From the NCBI RefSeq assembly GCF_000373185.1, contig NZ_KB890627.1, positions 62,001 through 126,000 of the forward strand: a stretch of DNA of 64,000 nucleotides. The letters are read 5' to 3'. This DNA is from Segatella paludivivens DSM 17968 = JCM 13650 (GTDB lineage Bacteria > Bacteroidota > Bacteroidia > Bacteroidales > Bacteroidaceae). The notes under the pieces are model-generated. The model saw nothing but the letters and a program-made list of their open reading frames with translations. It was not told the origin of the DNA and made no database searches. A program made the translations under genes and the position numbers. Shown piece by piece: positions 34,699 to 44,106 of the stretch. The stretch's first letter is position 1. Every line of letters starts with the position of its first letter.

Positions 34699-35717
34699 AA
34701 AAAATAGCGTTTTTAGATAGATATTTGACATTGTGGATATTTCTTGCGATGTTTATAGGCGTGGGTATAGGATATGTTTACCCTGGAATAGTAGAGTTTT
34801 GGGGACATTTTGAAGTAGGTTCAACAAATATCCCATTAGCGGTAGGATTGATACTGATGATGTTTCCACCACTTGCGAAAGTGAAATATGAGGAATTGGG
34901 CCGCGTCTTTGCCAACAAGAAGGTTCTTACAATCTCGCTGGTCTTAAACTGGGTTGTTGGTCCGATACTGATGTTTGCCCTTTCGGCATTATTCCTTTCT
35001 GCTTATCCTGAATACATGTACGGGCTCATTATGATAGGACTGGCACGTTGTATCGCAATGGTACTGGTGTGGAACGATCTCGCGAAAGGCAGTAGTGAAT
35101 ATGGTGCTGGGCTAGTGGCTCTCAACAGTATATTCCAAGTACTGTTTTATTCTGTTTATGCTTATTTCTTTATTGCTATATTTCCTGACTGGATAGGACT
35201 TCCTGCCACAGATGCCGTTAGGAAGATTACGATGTTGATGATTGCCAAAAGTGTGCTGGTATATCTCGGTATACCCTTTGCTGCTGGTTATATCATAAGG
35301 AGAGTGCTCCGTAATATAAAAGGTAACAATTGGTATTACGAACACTTCGTTCCGAAGATAAGTCCGATAACACTTATTGCTCTTCTGTTTACAATTATCG
35401 TCATGTTCTCATACAAAGGGGAATATATCGTAAAACTGCCGTTTGACGTTATGCTTGTTGCAGTACCATTGATATTGTATTTTGCTATCATGTTTTTCTC
35501 ATCATTCTGGTTTACAAAACACCTTGGCGTGCCTTACGACAAATCGGTATCGATAGCATTCACTGCTACTGGAAACAATTTTGAATTGGCCATAGCCGTA
35601 TCTATAGCCGTTTTTGGCATCAGTTCAGGTGAAGCTTTTGCAGCTGTTATAGGACCACTGATAGAAGTACCTGTATTAATATTGCTAGTGAAATATGCGT
35701 TGAGACATAAGTGGTAA
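34695..35717 (+). CDS. acr3: Arsenite efflux transporter ACR3
   Basis: A 340-residue, ten-span member of the ACR3 group in the BASS superfamily. [17 protein letters not shown] near 116-132 contains the conserved Cys of span 4 that is required for As(III) transport, and [20 protein letters not shown] near 292 is the span 9 motif. It exports arsenite using proton motive force. It is the last gene, overlapping the FmdE-like stop by 4 bases. Confidence 0.95.
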   Translation: MKKIAFLDRYLTLWIFLAMFIGVGIGYVYPGIVEFWGHFEVGSTNIPLAVGLILMMFPPLAKVKYEELGRVFANKKVLTISLVLNWVVGPILMFALSALFLSAYPEYMYGLIMIGLARCIAMVLVWNDLAKGSSEYGAGLVALNSIFQVLFYSVYAYFFIAIFPDWIGLPATDAVRKITMLMIAKSVLVYLGIPFAAGYIIRRVLRNIKGNNWYYEHFVPKISPITLIALLFTIIVMFSYKGEYIVKLPFDVMLVAVPLILYFAIMFFSSFWFTKHLGVPYDKSVSIAFTATGNNFELAIAVSIAVFGISSGEAFAAVIGPLIEVPVLILLVKYALRHKW

Positions 35718-35746
35718 TCTTTTTATCACCTAAATTCAAGTTAATA

Positions 35747-35890
35747 ATGCAACAGCTTAGAGTAAACAAGATGTATCAAATAGAAATAACAGCTTTTTCA
35801 GAGCAAAAAGAGAAAGAAAATATTCCCCTTCCTTTGCTATTTGAAAATAGTAATTTCTATCTTTTCATCCTCAAGCTCCCTAGCAATTAG
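35747..35890 (+). CDS. Doubtful small ORF
   Basis: A 47-codon frame, MQQLRVNKMYQIEITAFSEQ then a KEKENIPLPLLFENSNFYLF segment and short tail, 29 bases after acr3. There is no ribosome site I would rely on, no signal peptide and no family. It may be a fragment left by rearrangement at the operon boundary. Confidence 0.2.
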   Translation: MQQLRVNKMYQIEITAFSEQKEKENIPLPLLFENSNFYLFILKLPSN

Positions 35891-35952
35891 TTGTATTATT
35901 CACTTGAATTTGGGTTATAAAATAATTTTAAAACGCCACCCAAGTAAACGAT

Positions 35953-36873
35953 TTATTTCAAGTATTGGCTTTCAATAAATTGCAATTGCTTTTCAAGCAT
36001 AGCAGCCATCACCATATCATAACCATTTTTCTTAGCCTCTTCTATTGAGCGAGAATAAAGATATTTAATTTCCATCGGACGTTTGTAATCATAGTCAAGT
36101 TTCATGCTTGGAGAATAGGGAGGCATCACTTTTGTCATAGCAATCGTCTTATCAGCTAATGAAGAGTCTATATTTTTTACTCCGGCATGCTGAGCGGCTT
36201 CAATCACCTCGATCATCATTTCGCGTAATAATTTCTCCGTATCAGGATTTGCCATCAACTTGTCTGTAGTCGTATTTAATACAACTGTCATTCCATTAAA
36301 AGGAATATTCCAAACAGCCTTTTTCCAACGAGCTTCTTCATAGTCTACTAGTTTTGTATCTATGCCAGACTCATTTAAATCCTTGATGGCTTCTTCCAGT
36401 AAAGAAATGTCACTGCAAGAGTAAGCTCCAATATTTATCTTACCTAGACTTTGATGATTAATGCGTCCTGGTTCATTCTTGCTTGCACAAATAAATGCCA
36501 AGCCACCTGCAAGGTTCAAATCTGGAAAAACTTTCTGTAAATCACTCTCCAAACCTATTCCGTTTTGGATAAGTATCACTATTGTGTTTTTGTGTAAAAG
36601 AGGAGGGAGCATCTCTTTCAATAAACCATTATTAGTAGATTTCAAGCATACTAGCACAATGTCACACTTTGGCATATCCTTTGTGCTTCGGTAAGCGTTA
36701 ACTTCCGCCAAATGAAAATCACCATCAACAGAGTCTATCTGTAATCCATTAGATTTTACGAATTCATAATCTGAATGGAATAGAAAATGAACCTCTTTAC
36801 CTGCTTTTGCTAATTTACCTCCGCAATATCCACCTATAGCTCCTGAACCTATTATTCCGTACTTTAATGTCAT
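35953..36873 (-). CDS. panE: 2-dehydropantoate 2-reductase (ketopantoate reductase family)
   Basis: A 306-residue enzyme when started at ATG 36873, just before the NADPH motif KYGIIGSGAIGGYCGGKLAK; the longer frame adds 22 unlikely residues. It has the ApbA N-terminal Rossmann domain and the C-terminal helical domain (WKKAVWNIPFNGMTVVLN near 187). Ketopantoate reduction gives pantoate for CoA synthesis, but many bacteria carry paralogues of other specificity. It is a lone gene converging on the ars operon. Confidence 0.85.
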   Translation of the reverse strand: MTLKYGIIGSGAIGGYCGGKLAKAGKEVHFLFHSDYEFVKSNGLQIDSVDGDFHLAEVNAYRSTKDMPKCDIVLVCLKSTNNGLLKEMLPPLLHKNTIVILIQNGIGLESDLQKVFPDLNLAGGLAFICASKNEPGRINHQSLGKINIGAYSCSDISLLEEAIKDLNESGIDTKLVDYEEARWKKAVWNIPFNGMTVVLNTTTDKLMANPDTEKLLREMMIEVIEAAQHAGVKNIDSSLADKTIAMTKVMPPYSPSMKLDYDYKRPMEIKYLYSRSIEEAKKNGYDMVMAAMLEKQLQFIESQYLK

Positions 36874-37220
36874 ATTCAATAATTTTATTTCTACATTTAT
36901 GTTGTTGTGAGAGCAAAACAATAATGTCTTTGCAATCACACTACAAATTTACAATAAATATCTAATAGAATATAAGATGTAATCATTTTTAAAATAAAGA
37001 GTAAATATAGCTAATAACAATAGTGTGATTTTGTCACATATATCTGACTTTTATTTGCAATATGATAAATATATTATTATAATTACTTACTATTAGTCAT
37101 TGATATGTGTTTTGTAAGATCTTATTCTTTTCAAGTTGTTTTAAATATACATAAAATCAATTTTTGTTAGCAAAAAGATATCCAATTCTGAATTAGTCTT
37201 GCCAATCGTTTCCTTATCTT

Positions 37221-39317
37221 CTACAACCTCTGTCTTTCTTCATTACCAGCTCCAGTACCTTTGTATTCTCTTTGTTTATTGTTAAGTTTATATCTCAATG
37301 TAAGACTGATTCCGCGGCTATTATTCTTTGTTTCTCGATATTCTAATGTCTTGTTAAAATAAAATGTGGATGCTTCTCGCAGTGTATGCAAAAGGTCTGT
37401 ACCTCCAAGCATGATGCTCCATACTCCGTTGTGCCATTCTTTATATATACTAGTATTCAGGCATCCTGAACTATGAACATACTGATTCTGCATGTTCCCG
37501 TTTGTTGTCCATTGTCCATCCAAACGTAGTATGAATTCTGCAGGAAGTTTGAATGAATTGTTCAGCTGGAATTGTACTAAAGCGCCGCTCATATTTTTGT
37601 TCTCACTAAGAAATGGAGTAGAGAGCCATTGATAGGTGCCTGCTACACTAAGATTGGGTTGCCAAATACCAAACATCGGTGAATAGGAAGACATGAATGT
37701 CAATACATCACGGCTTTTGATATTATTGAATTTGTTTATTCCTATTTTTTCATTGCCTTGCATCTGCTCTACATCAAATATAATGTCGTCTTTATAATGA
37801 TTGTACCCAACTTGCATATTAAAATCATGATAAGATGCTGCTAGTTCTACACTATTAACATACGTCGGCTGTAAGCTGGGATTACCACTCAAGTATGTTA
37901 GTCTGTTGCCATAGTTAATTGCACTCTTCAACATTTCATACATCGGGCGAATTGTCTGTATTCGATAATTAAGAGAATAGCGTACGCCCATCAGTGTTGT
38001 ATTGAAAGATAGCGATGGAAAAATATTGTTATACGTATTACTTTCTGTGTTATTTTTGATTCCGCTATCATAAAAATTATATATCACGTGTTCATAGCGA
38101 AGTCCAACTGATAGCTGAGTGATATCGTTAAACGGAATATCATAGTTTGTAAAAATAGCAACATTACGATCGTGTATATTATCGTCATTGGAATTTATAA
38201 TACCCTTATAACCACTAAAGTCTGTGTGGCGATTGGTAAATGTCAATTCACTACCTGTTAATATCGTTCCCTTCCATAAAGGATGTGCTGCAGTTACTTT
38301 GGCTGCATAGAGATGATTGGTTGTATGTTCTAATGTCGTTGCATTATAGTCTGCATAGTTTTGGCTAAGTTCTGATATATCATCACTCTGTTTACTACTA
38401 TTAGTCATCATGTCACCATTGAAATTAATATCCCAATTACCAATTTTACCATTGTAAAACAAGTTGATCCGATGCGTGGGATGAATATGTGGAAGTATTG
38501 ATTCTTGAGTATCCCAGTAATCATACTTTTGTCCATTAACCAGTACATCAGTAAGGTTATGATTTGTTGTTTTTCCTTGTGATATACCAGTTACTTCATA
38601 CATAGCTCCGAGAGTATGATTTTTGCCAAGACTATAATTAATAGCTAACTGCCCGTATAATGATCGTTCTTTGCCATAGTCAACCGATGTGGCATGTTGC
38701 TGCCAAAGACTGTCTACATGAGTATGAATGTTGGTGATCGCTGTTTCGCGTTTATGTTTCAAGTCATAGCGAAAAATACCCATAACCTCTAGGTTGTCAT
38801 GTTTATAACTTTCGCTTATTTGTCTGTTCATATCCGTTTTGTAAGAATATCCAACTTGCGAAGAAACGTCACTAGTCCAACCATTATCTTTGTTTTTAAT
38901 AGTCTTTATGCAAATTACGGAATTATCATTGGCATTGTATTCTGCACCAGGAGATGTTAACACGTCAACCTTTTGCAATTCATCAGACTTTATATGGTCT
39001 AGTTCTGCCATATCACGTAACTGTCTGCCATTGACATAAATAATGGGAGTACCCTTGCCAATAACCTCCAATGAACCATCTATCTTCTTCTTGACACCCG
39101 AAAGATGTTCCAATACTTGTCTGGCGCTGCCGACTTTCTCCAATACACTTCCTGAAATTCGTGTTGATATTCCGCCAGGAATAACCTTCCCCTTGGGGAC
39201 ATGTGACTTGATAACAACTTCTCCTAAATTGAGTTCATAACTAACACTGTCCTTTGTCTGTGCTCCTGCAAACATATGAATGGCTATCATTATTGCCAAA
39301 ATACCTGTTTTTTTCAT
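37221..39317 (-). CDS. TonB-dependent outer-membrane receptor (OMP_b-brl_3 type)
   Basis: A 698-residue outer-membrane protein with a signal peptide (cleavage after FAGAQ). A plug domain follows (ARQVLEHLSGVKKKIDGSLE; IIYVNGRQLRDMAELDHIKS; DELQKVDVLTSPGAEYN near 112), then a long beta-barrel with aromatic girdle strands. There is no N-terminal carboxypeptidase-like domain, unlike SusC. It is shorter than SusC and lacks a SusD partner. The divergent AraC gene suggests regulated uptake of an unknown ligand. Confidence 0.88.
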   Translation of the reverse strand: MKKTGILAIMIAIHMFAGAQTKDSVSYELNLGEVVIKSHVPKGKVIPGGISTRISGSVLEKVGSARQVLEHLSGVKKKIDGSLEVIGKGTPIIYVNGRQLRDMAELDHIKSDELQKVDVLTSPGAEYNANDNSVICIKTIKNKDNGWTSDVSSQVGYSYKTDMNRQISESYKHDNLEVMGIFRYDLKHKRETAITNIHTHVDSLWQQHATSVDYGKERSLYGQLAINYSLGKNHTLGAMYEVTGISQGKTTNHNLTDVLVNGQKYDYWDTQESILPHIHPTHRINLFYNGKIGNWDINFNGDMMTNSSKQSDDISELSQNYADYNATTLEHTTNHLYAAKVTAAHPLWKGTILTGSELTFTNRHTDFSGYKGIINSNDDNIHDRNVAIFTNYDIPFNDITQLSVGLRYEHVIYNFYDSGIKNNTESNTYNNIFPSLSFNTTLMGVRYSLNYRIQTIRPMYEMLKSAINYGNRLTYLSGNPSLQPTYVNSVELAASYHDFNMQVGYNHYKDDIIFDVEQMQGNEKIGINKFNNIKSRDVLTFMSSYSPMFGIWQPNLSVAGTYQWLSTPFLSENKNMSGALVQFQLNNSFKLPAEFILRLDGQWTTNGNMQNQYVHSSGCLNTSIYKEWHNGVWSIMLGGTDLLHTLREASTFYFNKTLEYRETKNNSRGISLTLRYKLNNKQREYKGTGAGNEERQRL

Positions 39318-39355
39318 GTCTAATACCTAATTTGTTGAATTATAATTATTTTTTG

Positions 39356-39396
39356 CAAAGGTATTTGGATTCTTTGGAATAAAATAGCTATATTTG
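39356..39396. promoter_or_regulatory. Divergent promoters of receptor and AraC genes
   Basis: Minus strand: TACCTTTG (39363-39356), 39 bases before the receptor start. Plus strand: TATATTTG (39389-39396) with TTTG at 39364-39367 and 21-base spacing, 36 bases before the araC-type start. The two overlap closely, so one bound protein could affect both. Confidence 0.6.
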
Positions 39397-39431
39397 CCCT
39401 CAAAATAGTCATATACGACCATAGTAAAATA

Positions 39432-40397
39432 ATGGAAGAAAGAATAGGAGAGCACGGACCTTTAACTGTATTTGCAGATATGCTAGGTACCACAGTGAAT
39501 GATGGGAAAGTAATAGTTCCACCAGAAAAGGGTTCCGGATATTTTGAAGGAATCATGCTTGATAACTTTGCAGGATTACTTTTCTTCAACTATCATTTAA
39601 ATGACAGTTTAATCTATCAGCCACAAAATCAGGAACAAGGAGTTCATGAAAGGTTAGAAAAGTATCCATATCTCTTATTCCAATTTAGAGGATGTTTGGC
39701 AGATGATTCGCTATCTCTCGATCAACGTTCTGTCCAAATATCAACAATGAGTATTCAAATGGAAGAAGATGTGATGAGTGGGAAAGACCGTGCAGATCTA
39801 TTTATTACAATAAACTCTAATCATCTTGTACAAAAGATACCAAATTATAACGCATCTCCTCTTTTAAAAAGTATTCTTTTCAATGAGCAACCCTTATTTT
39901 TTGAGCGAAGTATTAGTAAGCAGATGCAAAGTCTTATTACTGAAATAGCGGAGTGTAATGTTCCCGCTGGCTTCCTTCCTTATTTCCTCTCCATCAAGGT
40001 AGACGAACTTATCTGTCGATTGCTCATATCTCTTACAGAACGTAGCCAACAAACAACATATCCTGTTCATCCAAATGATTTGAAAACAATATATGTCGTC
40101 AGAGACTTAATTTTGAGCAATCTTTCTGTTCCACCCGTAATAAGTAACCTTGCACAGGAAGCATGTATGAGTGAAACAAAATTAAAACGTCTTTTCAAAC
40201 AGGTGTTTGGTGATAGTATCTTTCATTATTATGAAGTACGCCGTATTCAAAAAGCAGCAGAACTCCTAAAAGTAGGAACACGAACTGTCTCTGATGTAGG
40301 CTACACTTTAGGATTCACAAACCTCAGTCATTTCTCAAGAATATTTGAGAGAGTAATAGGGATGAAACCAAAAGCATATTGTAAACTTCATCATTAA
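39432..40397 (+). CDS. AraC-family transcriptional regulator
   Basis: A 321-residue protein with an N-terminal sensing region of about 210 residues and a C-terminal AraC HTH (residues about 218-318): LAQEACMSETKLKRLFKQVF, then VGYTLGFTNLSHFSRIFERV and GMKPKAYC. It is divergent from the outer-membrane receptor, the usual position for a control gene of the uptake system. The ligand is unknown. Confidence 0.9.
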   Translation: MEERIGEHGPLTVFADMLGTTVNDGKVIVPPEKGSGYFEGIMLDNFAGLLFFNYHLNDSLIYQPQNQEQGVHERLEKYPYLLFQFRGCLADDSLSLDQRSVQISTMSIQMEEDVMSGKDRADLFITINSNHLVQKIPNYNASPLLKSILFNEQPLFFERSISKQMQSLITEIAECNVPAGFLPYFLSIKVDELICRLLISLTERSQQTTYPVHPNDLKTIYVVRDLILSNLSVPPVISNLAQEACMSETKLKRLFKQVFGDSIFHYYEVRRIQKAAELLKVGTRTVSDVGYTLGFTNLSHFSRIFERVIGMKPKAYCKLHH

Positions 40398-40548
40398 TAG
40401 TTTTGCATTAATACTATCTAAAGAAATGTGATACTATTTCTATTCAGGCTCACCATTTCCATAAACGTATGCCTAACTGTTGAAGTAAAGTTTTTCTTCA
40501 TCAGGGGCTAATTTTTTGAATATTTTTATAATCAGTTATTTTTTTCGA

Positions 40549-42285
40549 TCAGATCATTTCGGTAATATGTTTATAGTTGGACTTAATGATCTTAAAGATT
40601 TCATCTACACGTCCGCTTATCATCATTTTCCCCATATAAAAAGCAAAACCTTTCATCTGGTCGAACTCTAGTTTAGGAGGCATGGCAAGAGCATTCGGAT
40701 CAGTCTGAATGGTAATTAATGCAGGACCATCTTGTTGAAAGGCTTTTTCTAATGCTGGTCTAACATCTGCGGGATCATTAATTTGAATTCCGTACATTCC
40801 CATTGCTTCAGCTAATTTAACGAAATCAGGATTCAACATATCCGTTTCTATGTCAGGAATTCCTGCTACTTGCATTTCCAGTTTTACCATGTTCAATGAA
40901 CGATTATTAAAAAGTACAATCTTCACAGGTAAATTGTATTGAACAATCGTCATCAAGTCACCCATCATCATGGATAAACCGCCATCACCGCAAAAGGCAA
41001 TCACTTGTTTATCGGGACAGGCAAACGCTGCGCCAATGGCTTGCGGCATGGCATTGGCCATTGATCCGTGATTAAATGATCCCAACATTTTTCGTTCACC
41101 GGTTCCAGCAATATAGCGTGCAGCCCACACACAACACATTCCTGTATCCACCGTAAATATGGCATCCTTATGAGCCAACTCACTTATTACAGAAGCAACA
41201 TATTCAGGATGAATATTATTGGGTTTACCGGGATCGTTTACATATAATGATAAATTCTTTTTGACTACATCGTAAAACTTTAATTGACGATGGAGAAATT
41301 TATCGTCTTCTTTCGTTTCTATAAGGGGCATGATGGCTTGTAGCGTGTCTTTTACATCACCACAAAGACCCATTTCAAGTTTTGCTCTTCGTCCAAGATT
41401 CTCTGGTTTAATATCAATTTGAACAATCTTATTATGAACAGGCATAAAGGGTGTATACGGAAAATCTGTTCCTAATAATATAAGCAATTCACATTCATGC
41501 ATGCTTTGGTAAGCAGAAGGGACCCCCAGTAAGCCGGTAAGCCCCACTTCATAGGGATTATCATACTGAATTGCCATCTTTGCCTTATAAGAATAGGCCA
41601 CCGGCGATTTTAATTTTTCGGCAAGCTGAATAATCTCATCATGTGCTTCTGCAGCACCAAGTCCGCAATAAATAGTGACTTTCCGGTACGAATTTATTAT
41701 TCCGGCGAGTTGCAACAGTTCATCCTCTGATGGTCTGACAATAGGTTCGTTACGAAATAGCTTTGTTGTTGTTTCAGCCTTTTCTGCAGGAAGATTTGTG
41801 ATGTCACCAGGCAATCCAAGAACAGCTACCCCTTTTTTATGTATGGCATGTTGAAGGGCGGTCTGTAGCATACGAGGAAATTGCGTTGTTGTTGTAGCCA
41901 TTTGATTATAGCAACTGCAATCGTCAAACAGCTTGAATGTGTTTGTTTCCTGAAAATAGTCGGTTCCAAATTCACTTGTCGGGATAGTGGAGGCAATCGC
42001 CAATACGGAAGCCGACGAACGATGTGCATCATACAAACCATTGATCAGATGAACATGTCCCGGACCACTACTACCTGCGCAACATGCCAGACCGTTTAAC
42101 TGTGCCTCTGCACCGGCTGCAAAAGCCGCAGTTTCTTCGTTTCTGACATGAATCCACTTGATCTTGCCATTACGATGCACTGCTTCATTTACATGATTAA
42201 GACTATCTCCTGTTACGGCATAAATTCGTTTAATTCCTGCTGCAACTAAGGTTTCCACCAATTGATCTGATATATTTTTACTCAT
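40549..42285 (-). CDS. poxB: Thiamine-diphosphate pyruvate dehydrogenase/oxidase (PoxB-type)
   Basis: A 578-residue ThDP enzyme when started at ATG 42285 (MSKNISDQLVETLVAAGI); the 17 extra upstream codons are not conserved in type. The catalytic Glu lies in VRNEETAAFAAGAEAQLNG near 43. The ThDP/Mg motif is CGDGGLSMMMGDLM near 437 with LFNN about 30 residues on. PoxB converts pyruvate to acetate and CO2 with FAD; the electron acceptor in this organism is uncertain. The membrane-binding C-terminal helix of E. coli PoxB is not obvious. Confidence 0.88.
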   Translation of the reverse strand: MSKNISDQLVETLVAAGIKRIYAVTGDSLNHVNEAVHRNGKIKWIHVRNEETAAFAAGAEAQLNGLACCAGSSGPGHVHLINGLYDAHRSSASVLAIASTIPTSEFGTDYFQETNTFKLFDDCSCYNQMATTTTQFPRMLQTALQHAIHKKGVAVLGLPGDITNLPAEKAETTTKLFRNEPIVRPSEDELLQLAGIINSYRKVTIYCGLGAAEAHDEIIQLAEKLKSPVAYSYKAKMAIQYDNPYEVGLTGLLGVPSAYQSMHECELLILLGTDFPYTPFMPVHNKIVQIDIKPENLGRRAKLEMGLCGDVKDTLQAIMPLIETKEDDKFLHRQLKFYDVVKKNLSLYVNDPGKPNNIHPEYVASVISELAHKDAIFTVDTGMCCVWAARYIAGTGERKMLGSFNHGSMANAMPQAIGAAFACPDKQVIAFCGDGGLSMMMGDLMTIVQYNLPVKIVLFNNRSLNMVKLEMQVAGIPDIETDMLNPDFVKLAEAMGMYGIQINDPADVRPALEKAFQQDGPALITIQTDPNALAMPPKLEFDQMKGFAFYMGKMMISGRVDEIFKIIKSNYKHITEMI

Positions 42286-42325
42286 AACATATATTTTTAA
42301 TAATGCATAATTTATAATATTTCCA

Positions 42326-42502
42326 CTAAATAGCAAATAATCCCAGTAATCCTATTAAATAAACGATTATTACAATGAATAAATCAATACTTATCCTTAG
42401 TACTTGCTTTCGAGGACGGAATATTAAACCGCAGATATAGATAATAGTTAGAGGTATTGCTAACGCTGTAAGATAAATATCAGTTTTATGCGCTTGCTCT
42501 AT
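42326..42502 (-). pseudogene. Cation/Ca2+ exchanger C-terminal remnant
   Basis: A minus-strand frame of 58 codons with no start (in-frame TAA just upstream) and a TAG at 42328-42326. It reads HKTDIYLTALAIPLTIIYIC then GLIFRPRKQVLRISIDLFIV and a YLIGLLGLFAI end: two membrane spans separated by an RPRKQ loop, like the last spans of YrbG/CaCA exchangers. The first several hundred residues are missing. It lies at the start of the AT-rich accessory stretch. Confidence 0.6.
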
Positions 42503-42720
42503 TTAATATTATTTTGCCATATTATCACGAGACTAGAGAGTAGGGCAATTTTATAACAATTTTTTTATTTTCGAGAGTCTTACGCAAATATATCATATTT
42601 GGTTTATATGTGTATTAATCATGTCTATGTTTTGTCTTTTATTAACACAAAAAGACATATACGTTACACCACAAAATGGTTTTCTTTAAGTGGCGATTTG
42701 AATTTCGTATGTTTAGGTGC

Positions 42721-42848
42721 CTTCCCTGCGTTTTTTCATGTTTTTAGCTACGTGAGCTACGGATTTTCTCGCAAAGCCCATAAACAGGGGAATTTACGAG
42801 ACGTAGCTAGGTCAATTTAGCTACGATAACTACGTTCTAGCTACGTTG
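42721..42848 (+). repeat. Element B left outer arm
   Basis: It contains TAGCTACG, GAGCTACGG, ACGTAGCTA, TAGCTACGA, TAACTACG and TAGCTACG in 105 bases. CTCGCAAAGCCCATAAACAG and GTAGCTAGGTCAATTTAGCT match the reverse complement of the right arm exactly. CGTAGCTA and TAGCTACG also pair within the arm. Confidence 0.85.
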
Positions 42849-43050
42849 TCTATTTCTATATATATTATGTACGTGTACGCGCGCACTTAGGACTTTTCAA
42901 AAATACTAGTGTCGAAGTGTCAACATGATGAATATCAATATGTTATCTGTCATTTTTAATAATATATGGTGACGGTGATATGACGAAGAAGTCTCAAATT
43001 TTATCATGCGTTTTACGAAGAAATGCATTGTTATTTATGTTGTTTTGGGG

Positions 43051-43071
43051 AGTGATAAGGGCCTTATCACT
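43051..43071. repeat. Central palindrome of element B
   Basis: AGTGATAA (43051-43058) pairs with TTATCACT (43064-43071) around GGGCC. It is a near match to the two palindromes in element A (7318-7338, 7362-7382). Confidence 0.85.
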
Positions 43072-43110
43072 CGGTAAAGTAACACGAAATGGAACATGGT
43101 TTGCTTGCAA

Positions 43111-43135
43111 AATTGCATTATAAAATTATGCAATT
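43111..43135. repeat. Hairpin in element B
   Basis: AATTGCAT (43111-43118) pairs with ATGCAATT (43128-43135) around TATAAAATT. It is followed by a run of Ts, so it could terminate transcription. Confidence 0.6.
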
Positions 43136-43512
43136 ACATTTTTGCTTGACATATTTTCGTCACTTGATTATTCTCGAAAAGAAGTCTAACAAGTTGATAT
43201 TCAACGGATAGACATTTCGACACTAGTATTTTTGAAAAGTCCAAAGTGTGCGTATGCGCGTGTATTATACAGTGTAGCACCAGTAATTGAAACTTTGGCT
43301 AACAGCTCAAACCAGATTTCATAGTATGAATAAAAATCTTGCAGTATCTTTGCCGAGAATTCAGTGGAGTTCGCAGAACATTTAATCAAGCTTGAAAATT
43401 CTGTTTTCGTTTACTGCATCTACGCACCCATCCTCAGTTCCTCTGATGTAGTAACGTTTCTTTGAAAAAATTACTTATAAGACACATGCTATCCTCAAAA
43501 TGCTACAAGTTG

Positions 43513-43640
43513 CTGTAGCTAAAACGTAGCTATAGTAGCTAAATTGACCTAGCTACGTATCGTCAATTCCGCTGTTTATGGGCTTTGCGAGAGAAACCGT
43601 AGCTCACGTAGTTAAAAACACGAAAAGTGCAAGGAGAGCA
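43513..43640 (-). repeat. Element B right outer arm
   Basis: The reverse complement of 42721-42848 with scattered substitutions. It includes TAGCTAAA, CGTAGCTA, TAGTAGCTA, CTAGCTACG, CGTAGCTC and CGTAGTTA. Confidence 0.85.
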
Positions 43641-43670
43641 GGATATTATTAGTCCCCTCCTTCTTATTCT

Positions 43671-43704
43671 TTTGCAAATGTGATGATATCTTCCCATAAC
43701 TTTG
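43671..43704 (+). promoter_or_regulatory. Promoter after element B
   Basis: TTTG at 43671-43674 and TAACTTTG at 43697-43704, spaced 22 bases, form a good Bacteroidetes promoter. Only a remnant and a terminator follow on this strand. Confidence 0.5.
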
Positions 43705-43741
43705 CACAAGTTACCGACTAAAATTTGTTGATTCAAGAATA

Positions 43742-43831
43742 AATAAAACCACGGATAGATAAAGTAGAGCGAGGCACGTTTTTCTTTGTTAGTGATTTTG
43801 CTGAGTTTGATAATGAATTATTGTCCTTTTG
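43742..43831 (+). pseudogene. Possible AbiEi/DUF6088-like antitoxin remnant
   Basis: A 29-codon frame without a start reads KPRIDKVERGTFFFVSDFAE and FDNELLSF before TGA. The GTFFFVSDF element recalls the N-terminal helix-turn-helix of type IV antitoxins (AbiEi/DUF6088; lysine-rich IxKLPxGxxFxxxDF). It lies behind a promoter and before a terminator, so an earlier gene probably decayed. The call rests on one short motif. Confidence 0.3.
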
Positions 43832-43903
43832 AGCAAAAAATAATAATGAAATGTTGTGATAATAAAAATCTGATAAATATCATAAGTCGTGTGGTTATAT
43901 AAC

Positions 43904-43940
43904 AAACAAAGGACTATTATGTAAATCGTCCTTTGTTTTT
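43904..43940 (+). terminator. Strong hairpin terminator
   Basis: AAACAAAGGAC (43904-43914) pairs with GTCCTTTGTTT (43928-43938), then TT. With the promoter at 43671 it bounds a transcript of about 230 bases, which might be a non-coding RNA if the frame is dead. Confidence 0.8.
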
Positions 43941-44106
43941 ATGATCCAGATAAAGCTCTCACAACAGAGTTGCCATGATAATTTTAAAACTTTATACTTC
44001 AATATCTTATGAATTATATCACTGCTATACTAAATACTTTTGAGTTAGTTAGCTCATAAAGAAGGCTTGATACAAAGGTCAGTTTTTATTGGATATACAA
44101 TGCTCT

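Larger units (their letters stand above)
42871..43262. repeat. Element B inner inverted repeat
   Basis: Left copy 42871-42936 and right copy 43196-43262 are inverted matches. A 25-base stretch (42891-42915 against 43217-43241) is identical; its middle reads TTCAAAAATACTAGTGTCGA. Flanking GCGCGCAC/GTGTGCG-type segments and GAATATC/GATATTC ends also match with few changes. Confidence 0.88.
42721..43640. mobile_element. Inverted-repeat element B (unclassified, about 0.9 kb, non-coding)
   Basis: Outer arms at 42721-42848 and 43513-43640 match in inverted orientation over about 125 bases, and are built from TAGCTACG-type words in both orientations. Inner inverted repeats lie at 42871-42936 and 43196-43262. 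A central perfect palindrome sits at 43051-43071. No ORF of credible coding character lies within. The design parallels element A at 6915-8229, but the arm sequence is different. There is no transposase. Confidence 0.5.

Noticed and set aside
42599..42820. Plus-strand frame entering element B
   Set aside because: The frame reads through the repeat arm and has no signal or family; the repeat structure explains it.
43201..43389. Minus-strand frame in element B
   Set aside because: It crosses the inner inverted repeat and looks like chance.
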